Source: Peromyscus leucopus
Lineage: Eukaryota; Chordata; Mammalia; Rodentia; Cricetidae
Length of the DNA stretch: 64,000 nucleotides
NCBI RefSeq assembly: GCF_004664715.2
Contig: NC_051069.1
Span: forward strand, 72,438,647-72,502,646
Reading direction: 5' to 3'
A program made the translations under genes and the position numbers. Shown here piece after piece: positions 54,001-61,499 of the stretch (position 1 is the first letter of the stretch; the number at the start of each line of letters is the position of its first letter). Below the pieces are notes generated by a model. The model was not told the DNA's origin, searched no databases, and saw only the letters and a list, made by a program, of their open reading frames with translations.

Positions 54001-55203
54001 AAAGGCCAAACTGCAAGGGACCGCTCAACCAGAGCCGTCAAAATGCCCAGTGAGCACCAGCCACAGAGCACCGCGTGAAGGCGCACAATGTTACCTTAAT
54101 TTTTCTCTCGGTGTCGTCTAATTTTAACTCTGCCGTAACCAGTTTCTTGGCCAGATCATCTCGTTCTGGGAGGTGTCTAGCCTCAGAGATCTTTTTCAGT
54201 TTCTGCAAGGAAAACTTGGTCCTGTAGAGTTCCCCTTCCGTATCCTTCACCCTCTTCTCTGTGGCTCGCTCCTTCTCCTGAGATTTCTTTAAGCGTTCTT
54301 TGAGTGCAGTAATCTCATTGTTATGACGCAGTATAAGTTGCGAGATTTCACTCTCTGCGTCTTCAAACTTATTCAGCGCTTTCTCCTGACGAAACTGGAG
54401 ACTTTTCAAGGCCTTGTTTTCTTTGAGCAGCTGGGCTAACTTGACCTGCAGTTCAGACACTTCGTTCTGCAGCTCGTTGATTTTCAGAAGCCTTGCCGAA
54501 AGAACTCGCTTTGTAACGATGTCAGGATCTTTCCGAAGCGGCTCTCTATTGAGGCTTTGGGACCGAAATCCGACTCGGGCTCCCTTTTTGCTGGGTACAG
54601 CCTTAGGGCTAACTTTCCTAAGGACTAAAAAAGAAACAGTAATAATGTGAGTGAAGGTCATACCCCTGTTATTATTTATCCATCCAGAACTAGGGGATCT
54701 ACATAGTTTTTAGTTTTCATTCTTAAAAAATGCTTTTATAAGCTAGGCATGGTGGTGCATGCCTTTAATACCAGAATTTGGAAGGCAGAGGCAGGTGGAT
54801 ATCTGAGTTCAAGGCCAGCCTAGTACATACATTTAAGTTCCAGGGCTATGTAAAAATTAAATACCAGGAATTTTTTTTAATGGTCCTGATACGTTTCTCT
54901 TTAAAGAGGTTTTGGGGTAAGCGATGGCTCAGTTTGCAAAGGATTTGCCACAGAACACAAGGACCGGAGTTTGCTCTCCACAACCCACATAAAAAATCTA
55001 GCCTGGCTAGGCGTGGTAGTGTGAGCTTGTGATCCCAGGACTGTGAAGGTGAGAAAAGAAAGATCCCTGTGGCTCACTGGCCAGCCAGTCTAGCCTACTT
55101 GGGCAAGCCACAAACCCATGAAGAGTTACTGTCACTAAAAACAAGGTAGATAGCTCCAGAGAAATGACACCCAAGGTTGCCCTCCACCACCCACATATGA
55201 GAT

Positions 55204-55294
<91 letters not shown>

Positions 55295-55394
55295 AGTATA
55301 TGCAAAGACATACACGCATATAAATAAAATAAATGTCATTTTAAAGCACATAAAATTGAGGTACACATACTAAATTATAACTCAAAAATTTGAA

Positions 55395-55427
<33 letters not shown>

Positions 55428-58400
55428 GTTTTTCGAGACAGGGTTTCTCTGTGTAGCTTTGCGCCTTTCCTGGAGCTCACTTGGTAGCCCAGGCTGGCCT
55501 CGAACTCACAGAGATCCGCCTGGCTCTGCCTCCCGAGTGCTGGGATTAAAGGCGTGCGCCACCACCGCCCGACAGAAAGTATTTTTATTAACATTTATTG
55601 AGCTTAAGCCTCAGGATATATACACATCTACACTTTAAAAGAGATATCTAAAAGCCTACCAAAAGGTTAAAATACAGAAACAAACAAACAAACAACCTCC
55701 AAGTCAAAAGCCCACATCAGGCCATCTTCTTCTCTGCCGGCTATCTGTGGATCAGTTAACTTCTCCAGCACCATACCTGCCTGAGTTCCACCACACCCCC
55801 CATCATGATGATAACAGATTAACCCTTTGAAACTGTAAGGAAGTTCCCAGTTAAATGCTTTCTTTTATAAGAGTTGTCTTGGTCATGCTGTCTCCTCACA
55901 GTTAAAGAACAGTAACCATGACCATGACAGAAGTTGGTCCCCGGAGTGGGAGTGTGGTGGTTTGAATAAGAATGGTCCCATAGCCTCATATGTTGGAAAG
56001 CTTGGTCCCCAGTTAGTGGAACTATTGGGGAAGGATTGGGAGATGTGGCCTTGTTGGAGGAGACGTGTCACCAGGCCCAGTCTCTCTCTGCCTGCCTGCC
56101 ACTATTCTCCCTGCCATGAAGATCACAGACTAGCCCTCTAAAACTGTAAGCAAGTCCCCAATGAAATGCTTTCTTTTATAAGACTGTCATGGTCATGGTG
56201 TCTCTACAGCAACAGAACAGTAACTAAGATAAGAAATTTGTTCCGTTTGGTCTTGTTGCTCGGTCTAAGGCAGACGAATGACCTCAGATTTTAACTGAAG
56301 ACATCACAGAGCAGAAAGCCGTACAAGACAGAGGGGAGACAACAACTGAAATTTTCTGACTGCTGCTGGCATTGTCTTTCACTGGTCTGATTCTTCTCAG
56401 CAATCTTCTCAAATAAGGTAAGGCTTACAGACTTCCGACTTCTTACCTGGGGGCACTTCCGGGAGAGGAACAGAACAATGAATGTGCTTCTTGCCAACAG
56501 TTCCCTAGATATGTAAATTATCCTTAGGAATACCAGGCATTTTCCAAGGTTCAACTCGACAAGAGATGTGTATTATATAGAAGCTTGAGATCATGCCTCC
56601 AGCTAATTCTAAGAACCAGATTCAGAAGAAGGTTAAAAATTGAAGACCCTGACATTAATTTGCATATCTATGAACACCTGATTTTTGACAAAGAAGCCAA
56701 AACTGTACAATGGAAAAAAAGAAAGCATCTTCAACAAATGGTGCTGGCATAATTGGATGTCAACATGTAGAAGATTGCAAATAGATCCATATTTATCACC
56801 ATGCACAAAACCCCAGTCCAAGTGGATCAAAGATCTCAACATAAATCCAGTTACACTGAACCTGATAGAAGAGAAAGTAGGAAGTAGTCTTGAATTCATT
56901 GGCACAGGAGACCACTTCCTAAATATAATACCAGTAGCACAGACACTGAGAGCAACAATTAATAAATGGGACATCCTGAAACTGAGAAGCTTTTGTAGGG
57001 CAAAGGACACGGTCAATAAGACAAAATGACAGCCTACAGAATAGAAAAGATCTTCACCAACCCCACACCTGACAAGAGGGCTGATCTCCAAAATATACAA
57101 AGAATTCAAGAAACTAGACATCAAAATACCAAACTATCCAATAAAAAATGGGCTACAGAGCTAAACAGAATTTTCAACAGAAGAACCTCAAATGGCTGAA
57201 AGACATTTAAGGAATTGATCAATATCTTTAGTAATCAGGGAAAAAAAGCAAATCAAAATGACTCTGAGATACCATCTTATACCTGTCAGAATGGCTATGA
57301 TCAAAAACACTGATAACAGCTTATGTTGGAGAGGATGTGGAGCAAGAGGAACACTCCTCCACTACCGGTGGGAGTGCAAACTTGTACAGCCACTTTGGAA
57401 ATCAGTATGGTGGTTTCTCAGAAAATTGGTAATCTATCTACCTCAAGACCCAGCTATACCATTCTTGGGCATATACCCAAGGAATGCTCAATCATACCAC
57501 AAGGACACTTGCTCAGCTGTGTTCATAGTAACATTATTCTAATAGCCAGAACCTGGAAACAACCTAGATGCCCCTCCACCAAAGAATGGACAAAGAAAAT
57601 GTGGCACATATATACAATGGAGTACTACTCAGCAGTAAAAAACAATGACATCATGAAATTTGCAGGCAAATGGATGAAACTAGAAAATATAATCCTGAGC
57701 AAGGTAATTCAGACTCAGAAGGACAAACATGGTATGTACTCACTCATAAGTGGATACTAATGTAAAGCAAAGGATAACCAGACTACAACCCACAGATCCA
57801 GAGAAGCTAGCTAACAAAGAGAACCCTAAGAGGGATACATGGATCTCCCCGGGAAGGGGAAACAGATGAGATCTCCATGAGCAAACTGGAGTCAATGGAG
57901 GTTAGGGGATGGGGGATGAGAACATAAGGGAATGGGAGGGTCAAGCTGGAATAGGGACAGAGTGGGAGAGCAAGGAAAGAGATACCATGATAGAGGGAGA
58001 CAACATGGGAATAGGGAGGAACAGGTTGCTAGGGAAGTTCCCAGGAATCAACAAGGATGACTCTGCCTTAGACTATTAGCAACAGTGGTGAGGGTGCCTG
58101 AACTGCCCTACACTGGTAATCAGATTGGTGAATACCCTAACTGTCATCATAGAGCCTCCATCCAGTAACTTATTGAAGCAGATGCAGAGATCCACAACCA
58201 AGCACTAGACTGAGCTCTAGGAGTCCAGTCAAAGAGAGAAAGAGGGATTCTATGAGCAAGGGGCATCAAGATCATGATGGGGAAATGTACAGAGACAACC
58301 AAACCAAACTAGTGGGAACTCATGAACTGTGGACCAATAGCTGTGGAGCCCCCATGGGACTGGACTAGGTCCTCTGCATAAGTGAGACAGTTCTTTAGCT

Positions 58401-58972
58401 TGACCTGCATAAGGGGCCCCTGGCAGTGGGATCAGGATCTGTTCCTGGTACAGGAGTGGGCTTTTTGGAGCCCCAGGGCCTATGGTGGAACAACTTACAC
58501 AGCCTTAGTGCAGGGGGCGGGGCTTGGACCTGCCTAAGCTGAATGTACCAGACTCTACTGATTCCCTATGGGAGGCCTTGCCTTGGAGGAGGTGGGCATG
58601 GAGGGTGGGTTGGGAGGAAAGGATAGGGGGGGCGGGAGGAGAGAGGAGAGGGGGATCTGTGGTTGGTGTGTAAAATGAATAGAAAATTTAATAAGAAAAA
58701 ATATGGACCATATATTGATATGTATTGATATACATACAAAACCATTGATTTTATACTAATATATGTAAATATATAGTTATTAATATAAAAAAACCAAACA
58801 TGATGCTTAGAAGAAAAAAAAAAAGAAGCCAAAAAGGAATGGCAGTCAAACAAGAGATGCACTCAGATGTCAGCAGATGGGCATCCTGAGGCGCTGGACT
58901 GGGGTCTGGGAATAGGTCACTCTCATTCAGATGCATATTCTTTGCAATTTTCTTCTTCATTATTGTTATTAC

Positions 58973-59012
<40 letters not shown>

Positions 59013-60306
59013 GCAGGAGTGTATGTGCACATGTATAGATCAAAGGGCAGAGCTGGAGTTTGTGGAGTTGGGTTTCTTCTTCCTCCATGGTTCCTGAGTC
59101 AAACTCACATCATCAGGCTTGAGGAACAAATACCTTTCACCTGCTGCTGAGCCACCTTGCTGGTCCTTTGTAGTTTTTAATGTGTAAACATTACTTTTCA
59201 AAGTAATAATTTTCAATGCAAATTTAATTACACCCTTTCTTAAATCGGTCCAGCAGCTGTCACCCACAAAAATAATGAATATAGTCTGTTACCATCGGAT
59301 GTGGGTATTTCATTATGTGGCTTCTGTTTTCTTCTCAAGCCCCCAACTTCCTGCTCCCTCGCTGGCATCAGGAAGTCTCAACACTCTGCACAGTTGTCGT
59401 AACTGTGTGCCATGCATCAATGTATCATAATTACCTCACGTGCCATAACTTATTGTTCTATGCCATTCTTACAGACTACAGACTTGGTGCATTCTGTTGT
59501 TCCATGAAATGGGCTTTTCAACCCAGAGATTTATTAAATGAAGAGATTTATTTAATAGTACATAGTTATGCATGCTCCAGAATAGTAACATTCTCATAAC
59601 AAAAATTAGGATTAATAACAATCTAATCTCTTTTAAGTCAGTGAATGGCAAACAAATTGGAGGATAATCCAGAGTCCTAAACCCATACCTAGGTTAAGTT
59701 GCATGTTTTCAGTGAGCATCCGCTCCGTCAACGAAAATGCCTCATAACTAGTTTATATACTGCTTTTAGTTACTTTAAAAAAACAACAATAAAGTACAAT
59801 TGCCCTGTAGGTTTTGCCCTTACAGTTAAGGGCCTCTTCAATCACAAGAAAGACATTTCCTTAGGAAGCAAGAAAATGAGCAGTCTTCTGGTGCTCTCTT
59901 CGGTATGACTCTGAATATAAAAAAAGTAACATGTATTGATATAAGCAACACATCATTTAAGAAGATAAAGCCCATCTGAAATGAAAATCAGCCCACTCCG
60001 GGTACGCAGCAACATACACACTAGGGGAGAGGCTTCATTCACATGGGTTTTTGCCACGCTGCCCTGGAGGGTCCGGGTGCCTGGCATCTTTTACAGTAGA
60101 CACCCACCTTGGTGATGTACCTGGCTCTCTGACAACTGTCTTTTGGGATTCTTCTCCTTCGTAGTTGGACACGAAAGCAAATGGATGGGTGACGAACGGT
60201 CAGAAGACTGTGGTGAGGACCCAAAGTCAGACGAGTAGTGAGAATAGTGGTGCTTGCCCGCCTTTCTCTCCTGATCGGGGTCTGGACTTCCGGCTCTTTC
60301 CCCCAT
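25259..60306 (-). CDS. LCA5: LCA5 (lebercilin), coding span of seven exons
   Basis: Lebercilin is a coiled-coil protein of cilia; in photoreceptors it sits at the connecting cilium and binds intraflagellar-transport proteins, and its loss in people causes Leber congenital amaurosis type 5. Recognised from its N-terminus (MGERAGSP), the coiled-coil run [13 protein letters not shown], the motif TVLCYENKW and the C-terminus EEVTLR. Coding exons, in order: 60306-60108, 54624-54095, 31325-31191, 30241-30146, 29203-29062, 27895-27769, 26140-25259; junction phases agree with one another. The sum is 2111 nt, about 702 residues after indel correction, matching the roughly 700 residues of mammalian lebercilin. 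Exons 2-3 are open; exons 4-8 carry about 18 small indels, so the locus as written does not encode a full protein. No second copy or intron loss, so it is not a processed pseudogene. Either a unitary pseudogene or an assembly-error cluster. Confidence 0.95.
27769..27895 (-). CDS. LCA5: LCA5 exon 7, two compensating frameshifts inferred
   Basis: Acceptor gcataatag ends at 27896; donor gaggg|gtaaga starts at 27768. The start matches lebercilin LEYHEQSE only if one C is missing right after 27893; the second half (SSFGKEEP, then [13 protein letters not shown]) matches in the frame that joins exon 8. Total length keeps phase, so a compensating +1 must lie about 27855-27870. This is the least conserved coding exon, so the second lesion is inferred. 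Confidence 0.72.
28497..28693 (+). repeat. B2 SINE in LCA5 intron 6
   Basis: gggctggagagatggctcag, gagcactggctgctcttcca, tctgatgccctcttctggc and a pure A tail at 28680-28695. Target duplication aactgaggag at 28487-28496 and 28694-28703. It lies antisense to LCA5. Confidence 0.93.
29062..29203 (-). CDS. LCA5: LCA5 exon 6, one single-base deletion
   Basis: Acceptor ttttggcag ends at 29204; donor cttcg|gtgagt starts at 29061. Codons [17 protein letters not shown], then a one-base loss at 29151/29150 (GG to G), then [13 protein letters not shown] and the lebercilin hallmark TVLCYENKW followed by NETEYLSS. Splice sites are intact. Confidence 0.88.
29735..29965 (-). repeat. B2/B3-type SINE, diverged
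   Basis: Reverse orientation: cccagaagagggcatcagat, cctggagctggagtagtagc, aagtgcttttaaccacccc. Confidence 0.6.
30146..30241 (-). CDS. LCA5: LCA5 exon 5, one single-base deletion
   Basis: Acceptor gatttcag ends at 30242; donor cacg|gtacgg starts at 30145. Codons read [20 protein letters not shown] and then KKEK, after which one base (probably a G of GG) is missing at 30167/30166, and the frame continues VIARKH plus one base. Length 96 where 97 would be expected. The exon links the coiled coil to the less ordered C-terminal half of lebercilin. Confidence 0.85.
30393..30505 (+). repeat. G/A-only tract in LCA5 intron 4
   Basis: About 110 bases almost entirely purine with repeated runs of three to six G (gggggaggatggg, ggaggggggagagg). 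Low complexity; capable in principle of triplex or quadruplex formation. Confidence 0.85.
31191..31325 (-). CDS. LCA5: LCA5 exon 4, three single-base deletions
   Basis: Acceptor cacaaag ends at 31326 and donor aaag|gtgagc starts at 31190. Codons of the coiled coil are clear in three successive frames: [15 protein letters not shown] (31325-31281), [11 protein letters not shown] (to 31246), DEN (to 31233) and [14 protein letters not shown] (31232-31191). The exon is 135 nt where 138 would be expected; one base is missing at each of 31281/31280, 31246/31245 and 31233/31232, so the frame is restored by the exon end. Read straight through, a TGA occurs at 31244-31242. Codons between the lesions are otherwise conserved. 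Confidence 0.88.
32250..32339 (+). repeat. TA/CA/TATA compound microsatellite
   Basis: atctatatctatatatacac, then TGTG, TATATA and CACA blocks containing a partial inverted repeat (cacacactgtgtgtg near 32274). Confidence 0.9.
32880..32990 (+). repeat. B1-like SINE, old
   Basis: cctagtggtggagtcctgta, atctcagatatgggaaggc, gcctgggttacacggtaaga, then an A-rich end. Confidence 0.5.
32991..34050. other. LCA5 intron 3, nothing specific
   Basis: No exon-like or named repeat sequence seen; an AAAC/CAAA-rich patch lies at 33906-33962. Confidence 0.35.
34330..36150 (+). mobile_element. Ancient LINE remnant (HAL1/L1-like)
   Basis: Plus-strand sequence with the wording of degraded L1/HAL1 ORF1 and following region: ccaaatgccaggaaaacatg, gaagatattttacaacagga, tcatcaagaggacacaaggg, gaacagatctaactttc, aagaatacagagaactctta. 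Full of stops on all frames. An L1-type 3' end (gcattgtatacatgcatg) near 35560 may be a separate younger piece. Class assignment is tentative. Confidence 0.45.
36300..36625 (+). repeat. Rodent interspersed repeat, class unsure
   Basis: Wording such as tttcagtctgggactccaga, taactccatctagaaac and cctgtcaagctgacaatcag recurs in rodent genomes as a dispersed repeat. I cannot assign the class. Confidence 0.35.
36838..37381 (+). repeat. CA/TA minisatellite-like array (CATATACACACATA type)
   Basis: About 540 bp of irregular units built from CACACA, CATATA and ACCATA steps. It falls at the point where L1 ORF2 normally carries an acatatacacaat-type stretch. A short continuation of the same array follows the LTR at 37799-37850. 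The frames reading HTHTI across it are spurious. Confidence 0.93.
37382..37798 (-). mobile_element. Solo LTR of the mys-related family inside the array
   Basis: Reverse complement starts TGGGGGATATC and ends GCTGCAGCA, with family blocks gctctgattggttgataaat, ttattttataagcggctgtgggac. A duplicated segment (cacctgtccctgcaa, then cacctgtccctgcagtccc) sits at 37410-37458. Flanking ACACA on both sides fits a target duplication but is ambiguous in this repeat. Confidence 0.8.
38151..39725. other. LCA5 intron 3, no feature recognised
   Basis: No exon-like conservation or named repeat found. A direct 13-bp repeat ttctatgtaatgt occurs at 39583 and 39599. Confidence 0.35.
39727..39930 (-). repeat. 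B3 SINE
   Basis: Reverse orientation: tgtgtgcgtgtgcgtgcgtg tail, cacatgtggaggtcagagga, ggattgaactcaggtcgtca, cctgctgagccatctc. Confidence 0.75.
40660..40980 (+). repeat. B4/RSINE-type SINE
   Basis: ggtggggagacagctcactc, gacccgagtttgaatcccca box, then further SINE-like sequence and a terminal catgcatgcacacttgtg leading into the GATA repeat. Confidence 0.6.
40983..41046 (+). repeat. (GATA)n microsatellite
   Basis: About sixteen perfect GATA units, followed by gacagaaagacagacg degenerate units. Confidence 0.97.
41047..42235. other. LCA5 intron 3, no feature recognised
   Basis: No exon-like or repeat wording identified; an A-run lies at 41775. Confidence 0.35.
42238..42445 (-). repeat. B2/B3-type SINE, diverged
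   Basis: Reverse orientation: aaaagatttatttttatttt, gctgtcacatgggtgctggg, cagtgctcttaaccactcag. Confidence 0.7.
43359..43514 (+). repeat. B1 SINE with target duplication
   Basis: gccgggcggtggtggcacac, ctttaatcccagcactcggg, cgaggccagcttggtctaca, acacagagaaaccctgtctc. The 15-bp duplication aaacttaatRttgta flanks it (43343-43357 and 43515-43529, one mismatch). Confidence 0.95.
43640..46460 (+). mobile_element. L1 retrotransposon, 5'-truncated, with 3'UTR
   Basis: 43640-44930 corresponds to the last part of L1 ORF2: tacagagctacagcattaaa, gacccagtatgagtacatgt, atcaaagacctcaatgtgaa, ctcattgctgtcgcctttgc, and near the end MEYYSAVK followed by GKWVEIEG. The frame shifts at several places, so it is inactive. 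44930-46460 reads as a long 3'UTR ending with a gggagtggaagggggcac-type G-rich region and AATAAA-rich tail (46390, 46435). Confidence 0.8.
46461..47740. other. LCA5 intron 3, no feature recognised
   Basis: A run of about twenty A lies at 46771-46790; otherwise no repeat or exon-like signal. Confidence 0.35.
47743..47880 (+). repeat. B2-like SINE, diverged
   Basis: ggggctggagtgaaggctca, agagggctggctgctcttcc, gcatgcgcgcacacatac tail. Confidence 0.65.
48579..48611 (+). repeat. (AG)n microsatellite
   Basis: Perfect AG dinucleotides. Confidence 0.97.
48738..49135 (+). mobile_element. Solo LTR, mys-related family
   Basis: TGCTGTGGGATGG at the start, CTTGCTACA at the end, with shared blocks caggcaggaagtataggc, aaccacgtgacaaggtatag, gcaagaagcctgccacagcc. 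A perfect 6-bp duplication TAATAC occurs at 48732-48737 and 49136-49141. 398 bp, about 50 bp longer than the mys-like LTR because of an extra 3' segment. Confidence 0.92.
49377..49540 (+). repeat. B1 SINE
   Basis: gctgagcagtggtggcacac, ctttaatcccagcactcagg, caaggccagcttgatctaca, agagaaactctgtctc, with an AAAC-rich tail. Confidence 0.92.
50085..50185 (-). repeat. B1-like SINE, old
   Basis: Reverse orientation: gacagagtcttgctatatgg, ggctggctttgaactcag, acatgccaccacaccagg. Confidence 0.6.
50413..50756 (+). repeat. 5' LTR of the mys-like element
   Basis: TATA-like tctatataaataaa at about 50430. Differs from the 3' LTR at two positions only, both A here and G there (ctAcag near 50529; aagcAtct near 50681). 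Confidence 0.93.
50759..50776 (+). promoter_or_regulatory. Primer-binding site, lysine-tRNA type
   Basis: tggcgcccaacg two bases after the 5' LTR; the first twelve bases fit the tRNA-Lys(1,2) complement, then the match fades (gctcga). Confidence 0.85.
52923..53266 (+). repeat. 3' LTR of the mys-like element
   Basis: Preceded by the polypurine tract at about 52903-52920. Same length as the 5' LTR and identical except for two transitions. Confidence 0.93.
53450..53760 (-). repeat. B4/RSINE-type SINE
   Basis: Reverse orientation: atgtgtggaggccagagatc, gagctgggggtagaactcag, ctaagttctccccccagccc. Confidence 0.65.
53800..53944 (-). repeat. B1 SINE, old
   Basis: Reverse orientation: cagagtatcactatgtagca, aggctggtctcaaactcacc, gcctgcaacacctgcctgg. 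Confidence 0.7.
54095..54624 (-). CDS. LCA5: LCA5 exon 3, start of the lebercilin coiled-coil domain, residues 67-243
   Basis: 530 nt with no interruption. Acceptor tttcttttttag ends at 54625 and the donor AAG|GTAACA starts at 54094. Begins [13 protein letters not shown], continues through the strongly conserved [15 protein letters not shown], then from about residue 100 a long heptad-rich coiled coil ([41 protein letters not shown]) ending LDDTERKIK. This is the most conserved part of lebercilin and the main part of its family domain. It is fully open, in contrast to every exon downstream. Confidence 0.95.
54742..54865 (+). repeat. B1 SINE, partial
   Basis: gctaggcatggtggtgcatg, cctttaataccagaatttgg, gttcaaggccagcctagtac; lies in LCA5 intron 2, antisense to the gene. 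Confidence 0.8.
54915..55205 (+). repeat. B4/RSINE-type SINE
   Basis: gggtaagcgatggctcagtt head, ggaccggagtttgctctcca, B1-like ggctaggcgtggtagtgtga, tail feeding the CA repeat. Confidence 0.7.
55206..55294 (+). repeat. (CA)n-(GA)n compound microsatellite
   Basis: About 26 CA units to 55258, then about 17 GA units with one AAAG break, at the SINE tail. Confidence 0.97.
55397..55573 (-). repeat. B1 SINE, young, with 30-base T run
   Basis: Reverse-complement B1 (tttcgagacagggtttctct, gcctcgaactcacagagatc, gctgggattaaaggcgtgcg, ccaccaccgcccgac) with a pure T run at 55397-55426. It contains the extra segment gcgcctttcctggagctcac between the two usual B1 blocks. Confidence 0.93.
55707..56235 (+). 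mobile_element. MaLR remnant: partial LTR, primer-binding site, second LTR
   Basis: 55707-55918 is the 3' half of an MT/ORR1-type MaLR LTR (agcccacatcaggcc, ccctttgaaactgtaagg, ttaaatgctttcttttataa). A spacer with ttggtccccggagtggga follows, resembling the ERVL/MaLR primer-binding region. From 55951 a fuller LTR begins tgtggtggtttgaataag and runs to gaacagtaactaagataag. The whole interior between primer site and 3' LTR is missing. Confidence 0.75.
56640..58705 (+). mobile_element. L1 retrotransposon, 5'-truncated ORF2 end plus 3'UTR
   Basis: Late ORF2 is clear: [128 protein letters not shown], in shifting frames, so it is inactive. The 3'UTR from 57770 includes the G-rich segment at 58590-58660 and ends in an A-rich tail near 58700. 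It lies in LCA5 intron 2, antisense to the gene. Confidence 0.92.
58960..59012 (+). repeat. (ATT)n microsatellite
   Basis: About sixteen ATT units with early imperfections (ttgttattacta). Confidence 0.95.
59013..59165 (-). repeat. B3-type SINE
   Basis: Reverse orientation: gtgcacatgtatagatcaaa, ggcagagctggagtttgtgg, ctgctgagccaccttgctgg; its tail is the ATT repeat. Confidence 0.65.
59166..60107. other. LCA5 intron 2, no other feature
   Basis: AT-rich intronic sequence; no exon-like or named repeat sequence. Confidence 0.4.
60108..60306 (-). CDS. LCA5: LCA5 first coding exon (exon 2), residues 1-66
   Basis: ATG at 60306-60304 opens a frame beginning [20 protein letters not shown], matching the known N-terminus of lebercilin; this fixes the start. 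The segment is serine-rich and basic, without membrane segments, and belongs to the variable region ahead of the coiled coil. It ends HH-Q plus one base, followed by a donor reading AAG|GTGGGT at 60108/60107. The single leftover base joins in phase with the next exon at 54624 to give HHQVLRKVSP. No frameshift seen. The 5'UTR part of this exon continues to higher coordinates, but its boundary cannot be fixed here. Confidence 0.93.
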
Positions 60307-60816
60307 CCTTTGGAAAAGGGGCCCCTAGTCACATAGTTTACAGACTCATGAAAATACTGAGGAGTATTTCTGTAGTCTTGGTATCGTGGTAATATTTATT
60401 TATGTGCAGTTTGTTTTCTTCACAATGTGTCTGTAGTCCACATCAGTCAGCACAAGATACACTTTCTTCTCTACAGAGGAAAGAAAAGGCAGTCATCGAA
60501 GGGCTGTGAAATAATTTCTCTAATCAAAATGAGAGTGACTAAAGGCGAAATAATTTACAGCATCCCAGGTTAAAGAAGAGGGTATCATTGTGTTTTTATA
60601 CATTAACTTACATATTGATATAAGACACATTCTGTCAAGGCCTAGAAATAATATTCCTTCTGAATAATGTCAACTAATTTTGATTTTACTTTAATCCTGA
60701 GAATTATAAATACAATCCTGAAAATTTACAAGACAATAATGATCAAATTGCCAGTATTTTCCTATGTTGGGGTGTGGTAATAAAAAAATAAAAAGACCTA
60801 GGAAGAAAACTGCCTA
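60307..60816. other. LCA5 5'UTR and start of intron 1
   Basis: Upstream of the ATG; the exon 2 acceptor and 5'UTR boundary cannot be placed with confidence. The first (non-coding) exon and promoter must lie beyond 64000. Confidence 0.4.
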
Positions 60817-60980
60817 GCCAGGCAGTGGTGGTGCATTCCTTTAATCCCAGCACTTGGGAGGCAGAAGCAGGTGGATTTCTGAGTTTGAGGCCAGCCTGGT
60901 CTACAGACTGAGTTCCAGGACAGCCAGGGCTACACAGAGAAACTCTATCTCAAAAAAACAAAAACAAAAAAAGAAAAGAA
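60817..60980 (+). repeat. B1 SINE
   Basis: gccaggcagtggtggtgcat, ctttaatcccagcacttggg, gaggccagcctggtctacag, acacagagaaactctatctc, A-rich tail. Confidence 0.93.
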
Positions 60981-61269
60981 AAATATATCTAAGATTGACT
61001 ATAAAAATGTAAAACAAAAGTATGTTTTTAAAGTTTAAAACATATTTGGTGAAAAAAAATCATCCTTAGCACATAAGGATAGCATCCCATACAAAATAAG
61101 GTAAAAAATGAAATGAGAAAAATAGATGATAATACTCCCAAAAAGGCAATATACATTTTTATTCTATTCTATTACCAAAATGCTTCAAAATAGTAACAAT
61201 GTGGCCAGAGCTACCACCAGGAGATTCTGAGAGAAGAACTTTGGCAAGATATATTTATTTTATTTATGG

Positions 61270-61400
61270 TTTCTAAAAATTAATTGACTTTGGATTTTTG
61301 AGAAATGTTTGTAACCAAGAATGGCCTTGAACTCATAGCAAGCCTCCTGCCTCCACCTCTTAACTGCTGAGATTACAGGCAAAAGACACCATGCCCATCT
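61270..61400 (-). repeat. B1-like SINE, old
   Basis: Reverse orientation: aatggccttgaactcatagc, taactgctgagattacaggc, gacaccatgccc. Confidence 0.6.
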
Positions 61401-61499
61401 TATCTATGCTTTTGACATTTAATTCAATAATTCCATTTCTGGTCCCCCCCCCATCTAAATATGAGGAAAAGTAAAAATGCTTCATGTAATATTATATGA

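Noticed and set aside
57258..57760. Reverse-transcriptase-like protein frames
   Set aside because: They are late ORF2 of a 5'-truncated L1 with frameshifts, not a host gene.
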